In this document: positions 6,906 through 15,148 of the stretch, one piece after another | How positions within the stretch are numbered: the stretch's first letter is position 1 | Layout: each line of letters opens with the position of its first letter | Assembly: GCA_937875885.1 (NCBI GenBank) | Contig: CALEIO010000193.1 | Location: 1 to 16,290 of the forward strand | Reading direction: 5' to 3' | Source: an uncultured Clostridia bacterium | GTDB taxonomy: Bacteria; Bacillota; Clostridia; Oscillospirales; Acutalibacteraceae | DNA length: 16,290 nucleotides | Position numbers and translations under genes: made by a program | Notes under the pieces: generated by a model | Database searches by the model: none | Told to the model about the DNA's origin: nothing | Seen by the model: only the letters and a program-made list of their open reading frames with translations

Positions 6906-7946
6906 ATGTCTAAAATTATGGTAAAAGCAGGTTCAGTTTCAATCGGTGCAGGTGCACCTGTATCTGTCCAGTCAATGCTTAACACACCCGCTCACGATAT
7001 AGAAGCAAGTGTGTTGCAGGCAAAAAGACTTGAAGAAGCAGGCTGTGATATTATCCGTGCGGCAATTCCCGATAAAGATGCAGTTGCCCTTGTATATGCA
7101 CTCAAGAATGCTGTTAATGTTCCTATTGTTGCAGATATCCATTTCGATTATAAACTTGCTCTGGAGTGTGTAGCTGCAGGTATCGATAAAATCCGAATCA
7201 ATCCAGGTAATATCGGTTCTGAAGACAGAGTTAAAGCTGTTGCTGATGCTTGCCGTACTCATAATGTACCAATCAGAATCGGAGTTAATTCCGGTTCACT
7301 TGAAAAATCAATACTTGCAAAGTATGGTCATCCTACAGCACAGGCTTTGTGCGACAGCGCATTGTACCATGCATCTTTGCTTGAAAAATTCGACTTTACT
7401 GATATCGTACTTTCAATGAAGTCATCTTCAGTACCTACAACAGTCAAGGCCTATGAGCTTGCAAACGAGTGCACAGACTATCCGTTGCATCTGGGTGTTA
7501 CAGAAGCAGGTACCGAATACGGCGGAATCATCAAATCTGCAGCAGGTATTGGTTCTCTTCTTCTGCACGGAATTGGTGATACAATCCGAATTTCCCTTAC
7601 AGCTGATCCTGTCCGTGAGGTTGCTGCAGGTATTGAACTTCTTAAATCTATCGGTGTGCGCAAAGGGGGAGTGCAGTTTGTATCCTGTCCCACTTGCGGT
7701 CGCACAAAAATCGATCTTATCTCACTTGCAAACAATGTACAGTCCCGCCTTGCCGGTGTTAACAAAGATATCACCGTTGCAATTATGGGTTGTGCGGTTA
7801 ACGGACCCGGTGAAGCAAAAGAAGCTGATATCGGTGTAGCAGGCGGAGATGGATGTGGTCTTATTTTCAGCAAAGGCGAGATACTTTACAAAGTACCTGA
7901 AGACAAAATTGCTGATGCGTTACTTGATGAAATAGAAAAACTTTGA
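6906..7946 (+). CDS. ispG: 4-hydroxy-3-methylbut-2-enyl diphosphate synthase (flavodoxin/ferredoxin)
   Basis: IspG (GcpE) reduces the cyclic diphosphate MEcPP to HMBPP, the next-to-last MEP-pathway step, using a [4Fe-4S] cluster. With the ATG at 6906 the protein has 346 residues, a usual size for the bacterial single-barrel type. A TTG at 6891 would add five residues and has no ribosome site. The N-terminal TIM barrel shows SVQSMLNT (20-27), ADIHFD (76-81) and RINPGNIG (97-104). The C-terminal cluster domain supplies three cysteines and one glutamate: Cys261 and Cys264 in SCPTCGRT, Cys296 in MGCAVNGPGEA, and Glu303. These match the known ligand pattern. It is coupled to rseP (7 bp between stop and start) and lies 27 bp before polC. 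Confidence 0.98.
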   Translation: MSKIMVKAGSVSIGAGAPVSVQSMLNTPAHDIEASVLQAKRLEEAGCDIIRAAIPDKDAVALVYALKNAVNVPIVADIHFDYKLALECVAAGIDKIRINPGNIGSEDRVKAVADACRTHNVPIRIGVNSGSLEKSILAKYGHPTAQALCDSALYHASLLEKFDFTDIVLSMKSSSVPTTVKAYELANECTDYPLHLGVTEAGTEYGGIIKSAAGIGSLLLHGIGDTIRISLTADPVREVAAGIELLKSIGVRKGGVQFVSCPTCGRTKIDLISLANNVQSRLAGVNKDITVAIMGCAVNGPGEAKEADIGVAGGDGCGLIFSKGEILYKVPEDKIADALLDEIEKL

Positions 7947-7973
7947 TGATTAAACTTATATAAAGAGGATCGA

Positions 7974-10900
7974 ATGTATAAAATTAGAGAATTATTGAAC
8001 GGATACGGCATAGATTCTGCTTTTCTTACAGAGAAAGCAGGAGAGGGCGTAGTAGAAAAAGTTAATATGAATAAGGAGAAGCGTACAGTGAGTTTAACTG
8101 TACGCTTTGGTGACATTATAGACAGAGATTTGCTGTTTAACATTGAATCTGCTTTGGCTTCCTCAACCTTAAAACTCAATGAGGTAAAAGTTTATCCTGT
8201 GTTTGATAATATAGAATTTAAGGCAGAGTATTATCAGAATGTTGTTAAAGAGCTCGGCCGCAGATTTCCTTCAATCAACAGCGTTGTTGCAGACAGCGAA
8301 ATTCAGATTAATGGTGATACTATTACAGTTGAACTTTTCCACGGCGGCAAGAGTGCATTGGAGTTTTTTGGATTTGACAGAGCTCTTTCAAATCTCATAC
8401 GTGATGAATTCAATCAGGCTTACACTGTCAATTATCTTGGTGTGACCGAAGTTGATACCGACAGCGAAGCTTATCTTGAAAATATCAAGCATTACGAAGA
8501 AACCGTAAAAAGACGTGAGCTTGAAGCTTATGCTGATACAGAAAAGGTGGTTATTGATCCTAATCTTCCTCCTCGCGAGATTGAGGTGCGTAAGGACAAA
8601 CTTCTTTATCCTTGTGTATATCCTAATTCTGCCAAGCCGCTTTGGGGCAGAATTATCAAGAGCAAGACCCAGGCAATCAATACACTTACTTTTGATTCCG
8701 GTAAAGTAACTGTATGGGGTGATATCTTCAGCCTCGAAACCAAAGTTACAAAGTCCGGAGATAAAAACATAATTTCAATTTACATAACTGACTATACAGG
8801 TTCAGTTTTACTCAAGGTGTTTGCACCCATTGCAGAGTGTAAACCCCTTGAAAATCTCAAAAAAGGCGGCACAATTATAGCTAAAGGTGATTATGAATTT
8901 GATCCCTTTATGAAAGCTTATGTAGTTAACTGTAAGTCTATTATGTCTGCAGAAAAATTCAAAGTTGTTGATAATGCAGAGAAGAAGCGTGTTGAGCTTC
9001 ATCTGCATACAAATATGTCTGCTCTTGATGCACTCACTCCTGCAGGTAAACTCATAGACAGAGCTGCAGAGTGGGGACATACAGCTATTGCAGTAACCGA
9101 CCACGGCGTTGCCCAGGCATTCCCTGATGCAATGAATGCTTGCGAAGGCCTTGAGTATAAAGGCAAGGAAATCAAGATTATCTACGGTACCGAAGCATAT
9201 TTTGTTAATGATGTAGTTAATGTTGTTAAAGGCTCTGCACAGCAGAGCTTTGACGGAGAGTTTGTCTGTTTTGATTTTGAAACAACAGGTCTCTCTGCAC
9301 GTAAGAATAAAATAATTGAAATTGGTGCTGTTTTGGTAAAAAACGGCAAAATTGCAGATGTTTTCTCCACATTTGTTGATCCCTGTGAGCCTATTCCCGC
9401 AAAGATTAAAGAGCTCACAGGAATAGATGACAGTATGGTTAAAGGTGCTAGCTCAGAGAAAGATGCTGTCAATGAGTTTCTCGATTTCTGTGGTGACAGA
9501 ATTCTTGTGGCTCATAATGCAGAGTTTGATATGTCTTTCCTCAGGGCAGCTTGCGAAAGACTTTCTATCGACAGAGAGTTTACTTATCTTGACACTCTCG
9601 CACTTTCCAGAGTAATTCTTAAAGATATCGAAAATTGCAAACTGGATACTGTAGCAAGATACCTTCGTTTGCCAGATTTTGACCATCATCGTGCATGTGA
9701 CGATGCAAATATTCTGGCACAGATACTGATTCAGCTCTTTTCTCGACTGGATTCTGACTATAACATAAAAGATGTTCAGTCTATAAACAGCGGAATCTTC
9801 GGTGGTAAATATAAAGACCTTCCTTCATATCACCAGATAATTCTCGTGAAGAATAAAGAGGGTCTTAAAAATCTTTACAAGCTGATTTCATATTCTCATC
9901 TGAATTCTTTCTATAAACGTCCCCGTATTCTCAGATCTGTTCTTGATAAACACAGAGAAGGCCTTATTATCGGCTCTGCTTGCGAAGCAGGTCAGCTTTT
10001 CCGTGCAATCTTCGAGAAAAAGCCTGAGAACGAAATCAAAGAGATTGCGCGATATTACGACTATCTTGAGATTCAGCCCGAAGGTAACGATTCCTTTATG
10101 ATTCAGAAAGGGATGGTTAAGTCTGTTGAGGATATCAGAGATATAAACAGAAAGATTGTTGCCCTCGGCGAAAAGCTTAATATCCCTGTTGTTGCAACTT
10201 GCGATGTACATTTCCTTGATCCTCACGATGCAGAGTACAGAAAGATTCTGCAGGCAGGTCAGGGTTATTCCGACGTAGACAATCAGGCACCCCTTTACTT
10301 CAGAACTACTGCAGAGATGCTCGAAGAGTTTGCATATCTCGGCGAAGAAAAAGCCTATGAAATTGTAGTTGAGAACACCAATGCAATTTCTGATATGGTT
10401 GAGAAAATCCGACCCATCCCCAAAGAAAACTTCCCTCCATTTATCGATGGTGCAGAAGAACAGCTTATGGAGATTGTTTGGCGTAGAGCAAAAGAACTTT
10501 ATGGCGACCCGCTGCCCGATATTGTTAAGGAAAGACTTGATAAAGAGCTGGGTGCTATCACAACCTACGGTTTCTCTGTTCTTTATATGACAGCCCAGAA
10601 ACTTGTTGCAAACTCCGAGAAGCACGGATATCTTGTTGGTTCCCGAGGTAGTGTTGGCTCTTCTTTTGTTGCTACAATTTCGGGTATTTCCGAGGTAAAT
10701 CCTCTGGCACCTCACTACATTTGTCCCAAGTGTAAGCACAGTGAATTTATCACAGACGGTAGCGTTGGTTCAGGTTTTGACCTTCCTCCCAAGACTTGTC
10801 CTGAATGCGGAGAGGAAATGAACCGCGATGGTCACGAAATACCCTTCGAAACATTCCTTGGTTTCAAAGGCGACAAGGTTCCTGATATTGACCTTAACTT

Positions 10901-12320
10901 CAGCGGTGAATTCCAGTCAAGCTCCCACAGATATACAGAAGAACTTTTCGGCAAAGATAATGTTTTCAAAGCGGGTACAATATCTACTCTTAAAGATAAA
11001 ACAGCTTTTGGTTTTGTTAAGAAATTTGAGCAGGAGAGGGGACTCAACCTTGGAAAAGCCGAGGAGGAACGTCTTGCTGCAGGTTTTACAGGTGTAAAAC
11101 GAACAAGCGGTCAGCATCCCGGCGGCATGGTTGTTGTACCTAAAGGTATGGAAATTTACGATTTCTGTCCTGTTCAGCATCCTGCTGATGATACTGAATC
11201 CGATAATATTACTACTCATTTCGACTTCCATTCTATACACGATAACATTTGTAAGCTTGATGAGCTCGGCCATGATGTGCCTACAATTTATCATTATCTG
11301 GAAGAGTTTTCGGGTATTCCTGTAATGGAAGTTCCCATGAGTGATCCTCAGGTTATGTCTTTGTTCCATTCCACAGAAGCGTTGGGTGTAACTCCCGAGG
11401 ATATCGATTCCTTGACAGGTACATTCTCATTGCCTGAACTTGGAACTCCTTTTGTAAGACAGATGCTTGTTGATGCTCAGCCCAGAACATTTACTGACCT
11501 TCTGCAGATTTCAGGTCTTTCTCACGGCACCGATGTTTGGATCGGTAACGCTGCAGACCTGATCAGAGATGGTGTATGTACAATTTCAGAGGTTATCGGT
11601 ACACGAGATTCCATTATGACATATCTTATGCACAAGGGTCTAGATCCCTCAATGGCATTTAAAATTATGGAAATTGTACGTAAAGGTAAAGCTACAAAGC
11701 TTCTCACCGAAGAGCATATTCAGGCTATGAAGGATCACAATGTACCTCAGTGGTATATCGATTCCTGTATGAAGATTAAGTATATGTTCCCTAAAGCTCA
11801 TGCTGCAGCGTATATGATTGCAGCCTTGCGTTTGGGTTGGTACAAGGTTCACAAGCCCGTTGAATATTATGCAGCTTATTTTACAGTGCGTGGAGAAGAC
11901 TTTGATGGTGTCACTGCCCTTAAAGGTAAGCAGGCTGTTGTTAATAAGATGAATATGATTACCCAGAAAGGCTTTGAAGCTACAGCAAAGGAAAAGACCG
12001 AGTATGCTACCTTGCAGATCATTAACGAGATGCTTGCACGTGGCATTGAACTTTTGCCTATTGATATTTATAAATCCGATGCAAAGCGCTTTATGATTGA
12101 AGACGGCAAGTTAAGATTACCATTTATGTCTATTTCGGGTATCGGTGAATCTGCTGCTATTTCTCTGGCTGAATGCGGAAAACAGGGAGAATATTTCTCC
12201 GTTGAAGAACTTCAGCAGAAGACTAAAGTAACCAAAGCGGTAGTGGAAGCACTGCGAGAAATCGGATCACTTCAGGGATTACCCGAAAGCTCACAGATAT
12301 CACTTTTCGGTGATTTCTGA
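7974..12320 (+). CDS. polC: DNA polymerase III alpha subunit, Gram-positive PolC type
   Basis: PolC is the main replicative polymerase of low-GC Gram-positive bacteria and carries its own proofreading exonuclease. The 1448-residue length is standard. In order: N-terminal domain (about 1-200), OB fold (about 220-325), PHP domain from 338 with HLHT at 343-346, an inserted DEDD exonuclease (about 428-590: FDFETTGL with Asp434/Glu436, AHNAEFD 513-519, HHRACDDA 571-578), the rest of PHP (to about 815), then the polymerase core. A zinc-binding site is formed by Cys917, Cys920, Cys942 and Cys945. Catalytic aspartates are expected at Asp971 and Asp973 in PDIDLNFSGEF and Asp1096 in KLDELGHD. The C-terminal clamp-binding motif QISLF is at 1441-1445. 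AAGAGGAT (7963-7970) precedes the ATG. A perfect 11-bp hairpin lies 105 nt into the gene. Confidence 0.99.
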   Translation: MYKIRELLNGYGIDSAFLTEKAGEGVVEKVNMNKEKRTVSLTVRFGDIIDRDLLFNIESALASSTLKLNEVKVYPVFDNIEFKAEYYQNVVKELGRRFPSINSVVADSEIQINGDTITVELFHGGKSALEFFGFDRALSNLIRDEFNQAYTVNYLGVTEVDTDSEAYLENIKHYEETVKRRELEAYADTEKVVIDPNLPPREIEVRKDKLLYPCVYPNSAKPLWGRIIKSKTQAINTLTFDSGKVTVWGDIFSLETKVTKSGDKNIISIYITDYTGSVLLKVFAPIAECKPLENLKKGGTIIAKGDYEFDPFMKAYVVNCKSIMSAEKFKVVDNAEKKRVELHLHTNMSALDALTPAGKLIDRAAEWGHTAIAVTDHGVAQAFPDAMNACEGLEYKGKEIKIIYGTEAYFVNDVVNVVKGSAQQSFDGEFVCFDFETTGLSARKNKIIEIGAVLVKNGKIADVFSTFVDPCEPIPAKIKELTGIDDSMVKGASSEKDAVNEFLDFCGDRILVAHNAEFDMSFLRAACERLSIDREFTYLDTLALSRVILKDIENCKLDTVARYLRLPDFDHHRACDDANILAQILIQLFSRLDSDYNIKDVQSINSGIFGGKYKDLPSYHQIILVKNKEGLKNLYKLISYSHLNSFYKRPRILRSVLDKHREGLIIGSACEAGQLFRAIFEKKPENEIKEIARYYDYLEIQPEGNDSFMIQKGMVKSVEDIRDINRKIVALGEKLNIPVVATCDVHFLDPHDAEYRKILQAGQGYSDVDNQAPLYFRTTAEMLEEFAYLGEEKAYEIVVENTNAISDMVEKIRPIPKENFPPFIDGAEEQLMEIVWRRAKELYGDPLPDIVKERLDKELGAITTYGFSVLYMTAQKLVANSEKHGYLVGSRGSVGSSFVATISGISEVNPLAPHYICPKCKHSEFITDGSVGSGFDLPPKTCPECGEEMNRDGHEIPFETFLGFKGDKVPDIDLNFSGEFQSSSHRYTEELFGKDNVFKAGTISTLKDKTAFGFVKKFEQERGLNLGKAEEERLAAGFTGVKRTSGQHPGGMVVVPKGMEIYDFCPVQHPADDTESDNITTHFDFHSIHDNICKLDELGHDVPTIYHYLEEFSGIPVMEVPMSDPQVMSLFHSTEALGVTPEDIDSLTGTFSLPELGTPFVRQMLVDAQPRTFTDLLQISGLSHGTDVWIGNAADLIRDGVCTISEVIGTRDSIMTYLMHKGLDPSMAFKIMEIVRKGKATKLLTEEHIQAMKDHNVPQWYIDSCMKIKYMFPKAHAAAYMIAALRLGWYKVHKPVEYYAAYFTVRGEDFDGVTALKGKQAVVNKMNMITQKGFEATAKEKTEYATLQIINEMLARGIELLPIDIYKSDAKRFMIEDGKLRLPFMSISGIGESAAISLAECGKQGEYFSVEELQQKTKVTKAVVEALREIGSLQGLPESSQISLFGDF
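8079..8107 (+). repeat. Perfect 11-bp hairpin inside the 5' end of polC
   Basis: AAGCGTACAGT (8079-8089) pairs perfectly with ACTGTACGCTT (8097-8107) across a 7-nt loop, encoding roughly residues 36-45 of PolC. No T-run follows. A regulatory role is possible but unproven. Confidence 0.75.
9229..9251 (+). repeat. Hairpin in polC at the PHP-exonuclease boundary
   Basis: AAGGCTCTGC (9229-9238) pairs with GCAGAGCTTT (9242-9251), ten pairs including one G-U, with an ACA loop. It encodes residues of about 419-426, just before the inserted exonuclease begins. Confidence 0.5.
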
Positions 12321-12338
12321 TATACACAAAACATTAGC

Positions 12339-12344
12339 AGGAAG
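12339..12344 (+). promoter_or_regulatory. Ribosome binding site deciding the mtaB start
   Basis: AGGAAG at 12339-12344 is 8 nt before the ATG at 12353. The upstream in-frame GTG (12344-12346) overlaps this site and so is not the start. Confidence 0.65.
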
Positions 12345-12352
12345 TGCAATAT

Positions 12353-13651
12353 ATGAAGTTTAAAATTCACACACTTGGATGTAAAGTAAATCAGTATGAA
12401 TCTGAATATATGCGTCAGCTTATGGTGCTTGATGGCTTTGAGTACACAGAAGATGACGCTGCAGCAGATGTTATTATTGTGAATTCCTGTTCTGTAACTG
12501 CAGTTAGTGACTCTAAATGCAGAAAACTACTGCGAAAACTTAAAAGAGGAAATCCTGAATGCATATTAATGTTAAGTGGTTGTATGTCTCAGGCATTTCC
12601 GCGGAAATATGAAAATTTTGAAGTTTGCGATATTGTAATCGGTAACACAACCCGCTCCGGGGTAACCGAGTATGTTCGCAAATTTATCGAAACCCGTGAA
12701 CGAATTGTTGACATTCCCGATCACGACAGAAAGAATGAAGAGTTTGAGTATTGTTGTGTTAATGATTTCAACGAGAGAACAAGAGCTTTTCTTAAGATCG
12801 AAGACGGATGCGACAGATTTTGTTCCTATTGTATTATTCCTTATGCACGTGGCAGAGTACGCTCCAAGCCTTTAGAAGACCTGAAGCAGGAAGTAGAGCT
12901 TCTTGCGCAGAAGGGATATATCGAAATAGTGCTTGTGGGCATTAATCTTTCTAAATACGGCACAGACCTGGGTCTTAATCTCTGTGATGCAGTTGAGGCT
13001 GTGGCAGAGAATGAAAGTGTTCTGCGAATCAGACTTGGCTCACTTGAACCTGAGCTTCTTGATGAAGATTCTATTGCACGTCTTGCAAAGTGCCACAAGT
13101 TCTGTCCGCAGTTCCATCTTTCATTACAGAGCGGATGTACCGAAACATTAAAGCGTATGAATCGCAGATATTCAAGCGATGAATATGCAGAAATTGTAGA
13201 AAGAATCAGAAGAAATTTTGACAATTCAGCAATCACAACCGATGTTATGGTAGGATTCCCGGGTGAAACCGAAGAAGAATTCAGATCTTCACTTGAATTT
13301 GTTTCCGATATTGGTTTTGCAAAAGTACACGTTTTCCCTTATTCGAGACGAAGCGGCACAGTTGCCGACAAAATGCCCGATCAGCTTACCACTGCTGTCA
13401 AAGAAAAGCGAGCAAAGCTTATGGCAGAAGCTGCCGAAAAAAAACAATTTGAGTTTATGAATTCTCAGGTGGGCAAAGAGTGTGACGTCCTGTTTGAAAG
13501 ACTGGATTCAAAGGGAATGTATGAGGGCTACACAAAGAACTACACAATGGTTTCGGTTTTGAGTGATAAGAATCTTGCTGGTGAGTGCTGCAAGGTTACA
13601 ATTACAGAAGTACTCAAGGACAGATGCATCGGTGTATTAGCCGATTGCTGA
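12353..13651 (+). CDS. mtaB: tRNA (N6-threonylcarbamoyladenosine-37 C2) methylthiotransferase MtaB
   Basis: MtaB is a radical-SAM enzyme that adds a methylthio group to t6A at position 37 of ANN-decoding tRNAs, giving ms2t6A. The protein has 432 residues. The N-terminal UPF0004 domain holds three cysteines for the auxiliary [4Fe-4S] cluster: Cys10 in HTLGCKVNQYES, Cys46 in NSCSV and Cys77 in LSGCMSQ. The radical-SAM site is GCDRFCSYC, with Cys153, Cys157 and Cys160. A TRAM-like RNA-binding domain fills the last 65 residues or so. HTLGCKVNQ and the overall form point to MtaB and not to MiaB or RimO. It follows polC by 32 bp and probably ends the operon. Its 3' end overlaps the convergent gene by 15 bp. 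Confidence 0.95.
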   Translation: MKFKIHTLGCKVNQYESEYMRQLMVLDGFEYTEDDAAADVIIVNSCSVTAVSDSKCRKLLRKLKRGNPECILMLSGCMSQAFPRKYENFEVCDIVIGNTTRSGVTEYVRKFIETRERIVDIPDHDRKNEEFEYCCVNDFNERTRAFLKIEDGCDRFCSYCIIPYARGRVRSKPLEDLKQEVELLAQKGYIEIVLVGINLSKYGTDLGLNLCDAVEAVAENESVLRIRLGSLEPELLDEDSIARLAKCHKFCPQFHLSLQSGCTETLKRMNRRYSSDEYAEIVERIRRNFDNSAITTDVMVGFPGETEEEFRSSLEFVSDIGFAKVHVFPYSRRSGTVADKMPDQLTTAVKEKRAKLMAEAAEKKQFEFMNSQVGKECDVLFERLDSKGMYEGYTKNYTMVSVLSDKNLAGECCKVTITEVLKDRCIGVLADC

Positions 13652-14845
13652 TAGCAGATTTTTAAGTTCATCTGAAGCTTTTTCATTCTCAAAAGCACTA
13701 TAATCATAAATCATAAATCCATCGTATTTATATTTGCGCAGTAATTGTAGTTCTGTTGCAAGTATATTGCTATTATCAAGCCAGGTGCCATTGTCTGCAT
13801 CTGACCCTGCTTTATATGCTCCAAGACCTATGTAAACGGATATGTCCGAATGATAATTCAGATTATTCCATTCTATAAGACTATCTTCAAAACTTAACGA
13901 GGGGTTTTCGGTCGAGTAGTACATCTGCGGACAAATGTAATCTGCATAACCGTATGTTTTGCACCAGGTTGTGATGTCAGCATACAGAGCTTTGTTGTTT
14001 TCTATGTTTCCTTGCGGAGATATGCCGAAAACAATGTTTTTATCAGCAGCTTTTACTGTCGCATATACTTCTGCAATCATAGTATTCACGTTCCAAAATC
14101 TCCATTCGGTATGGGATTGAATAGCAGAATTTGTTGACAAAGCTTTTTTATAGTTGTTATAATCAGCAATGTCTTCGTTTCCTGTATCGGTTGGGTAGAA
14201 ATAATCGTCAAACTGAATTCCGTCTATGTCATAGTTTTCTATTATTTCTTTTACTCCATCCACTATAAGTTTTCTGGTAGCTTTTTTTGCAGGATTCAGA
14301 ATTATGCCTGATTCGAGTTCAAGTGCTATATCTTTGTTTTGGTTGTACGGATTGTTTTTAGCGAGTTTTTCAGGTGAACTGGCCGTAGATACACGATAAG
14401 GATTTATCCAGGCGTGGAGTTTCAGTCCGTTTAGGTGTGCATGTTCACACATATATTCAAGAGCGTCATAACCCGGATCTTTACCTTGAGTTCCCGTCAG
14501 AATGTGGGAATAGGGGAATATGCTTGATTTATACAGAGCATCACAGAATGGTCTGACCTGTACAATGAGAGTGTTTAGTTTATACTCTTTTGCGGTCATA
14601 ACTATTTTGTTGAATTTTGCTTTGAAACTCTCAAATGTTTTGTCCGTGTCTGTCATATCCAACGTGATAAAGGATACCCACAAACCTCGCATTTCAGTTT
14701 GTGGCTCTGCGGTCACAACAGTTGATTTAACCGTTTCAACTTGAGCTGGTACTGGTTTCGGTTTCTTTTGGTGTGCTGATACAAAAAGAACAATGCATAG
14801 TAAAATTGATGTAAAAATCACACTTAAATTCAATTTAGTTTTCAA
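13637..14845 (-). CDS. Secreted glycoside hydrolase-like protein (GHL10/YngK family)
   Basis: This protein is 402 residues long from a TTG start at 14845. That start gives a clean signal sequence: MKTK, then a hydrophobic stretch to residue 24 with a possible cleavage site after VSA. An earlier TTG at 14878 would put 11 polar residues ahead of it and lacks a ribosome site. No lipobox is seen. A short Pro/Lys/Thr linker leads to a TIM-barrel-like GHL10 domain: EMRGLWVSF (51-59), NTLIVQVRP (91-99), WINPYR (146-151), GIQFDDYFYP (209-218), GISPQG (274-279), PQMYY (306-310) and MIYDYSAF (378-385). Paired acids in FDDYFYP are candidate catalytic residues. The family is thought to act on cell-envelope or extracellular glycans; the substrate here is unknown. 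It is a single gene, convergent with mtaB and divergent from the next gene. Confidence 0.85.
   Translation of the reverse strand: MKTKLNLSVIFTSILLCIVLFVSAHQKKPKPVPAQVETVKSTVVTAEPQTEMRGLWVSFITLDMTDTDKTFESFKAKFNKIVMTAKEYKLNTLIVQVRPFCDALYKSSIFPYSHILTGTQGKDPGYDALEYMCEHAHLNGLKLHAWINPYRVSTASSPEKLAKNNPYNQNKDIALELESGIILNPAKKATRKLIVDGVKEIIENYDIDGIQFDDYFYPTDTGNEDIADYNNYKKALSTNSAIQSHTEWRFWNVNTMIAEVYATVKAADKNIVFGISPQGNIENNKALYADITTWCKTYGYADYICPQMYYSTENPSLSFEDSLIEWNNLNYHSDISVYIGLGAYKAGSDADNGTWLDNSNILATELQLLRKYKYDGFMIYDYSAFENEKASDELKNLLSAIG
14806..14834 (+). promoter_or_regulatory. Possible weak promoter for the DUF1294-rluA pair
   Basis: TTGATG (14806-14811) and TTCAAT (14829-14834) are separated by 17 bp; each matches the sigma-A consensus at four of six positions. 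It lies within the signal-peptide codons of the divergent gene, which is where a promoter must be because the gap is only 26 bp. Low certainty. Confidence 0.25.
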
Positions 14846-14848
14846 TAT

Positions 14849-14857
14849 ATCACATCC
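14849..14857 (-). promoter_or_regulatory. Ribosome binding site deciding the GHL10 gene start
   Basis: On the minus strand GGATGTGAT (14857 down to 14849) matches the extended Shine-Dalgarno GGAGGTGAT in eight of nine bases. It is 7 nt from its GGATG core to the TTG at 14845. Confidence 0.6.
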
Positions 14858-14871
14858 GGAGGTGTTTATAG

Positions 14872-15147
14872 GTGCCAAACTTAAAGATTATTTATTTAGT
14901 TTTTGCCGCCATAAATGCAATTTCAGCTATAATTACCTTATACGATAAGGCTGCTTCCAAGTGCAGAAAACGTAGAATAAAGGAGAAAACACTTTTCTTT
15001 TTCTCTATCATCGGTGGCAGTGTAACTATGTATGTAACTATGCTGTTTATAAGACATAAGACCAAACATCTGCGATTTATGCTTGGCTTACCTTGTATCA
15101 TTTTAGCCCAGGCAGCTCTGGTTTTAGCAAAGTTATATTTGTTCTGA
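14872..15147 (+). CDS. DUF1294 (YsdA-like) small membrane protein, GTG start
   Basis: This protein of 91 residues starts at GTG 14872 after GGAGG (14858-14862). It shows three hydrophobic segments, at about 4-23, 41-61 and 70-90. The DUF1294 signature is visible: DKAASKCRKRRIKEKTL (25-41), then an IIGGSVTMYVTMLF helix and RHKTKHLRF (61-69). In the family the RRI-E...GG...HKT pattern is the hallmark. The function of DUF1294 proteins is not established. It is followed 1 bp later by the rluA-type gene, which has little ribosome site of its own, so the two are probably translated in a coupled way. Confidence 0.85.
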   Translation: MPNLKIIYLVFAAINAISAIITLYDKAASKCRKRRIKEKTLFFFSIIGGSVTMYVTMLFIRHKTKHLRFMLGLPCIILAQAALVLAKLYLF

Positions 15148-15148
15148 T

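Noticed and set aside
6949..6960. 12-bp palindrome CAGGTGCACCTG near the start of ispG
   Set aside because: It needs only six matching pairs, so several are expected by chance in 16 kb. It has no loop and no regulatory context.
9888..10739. Minus-strand open frame of 283 codons opposite polC
   Set aside because: It is the antisense of conserved PolC sequence, without a ribosome site or recognisable domains. It reflects codon bias on the coding strand.
13645..13663. Possible terminator at the mtaB 3' end
   Set aside because: The stem has only five pairs, one of them G-U, with two bases between it and the T5 run; too weak to call.
14846..14878. TTG at 14878 as start of the GHL10 protein
   Set aside because: It would place 11 polar residues before the signal sequence and lacks a Shine-Dalgarno site; the TTG at 14845 has a near-perfect one and begins MKTK followed by the hydrophobic core.
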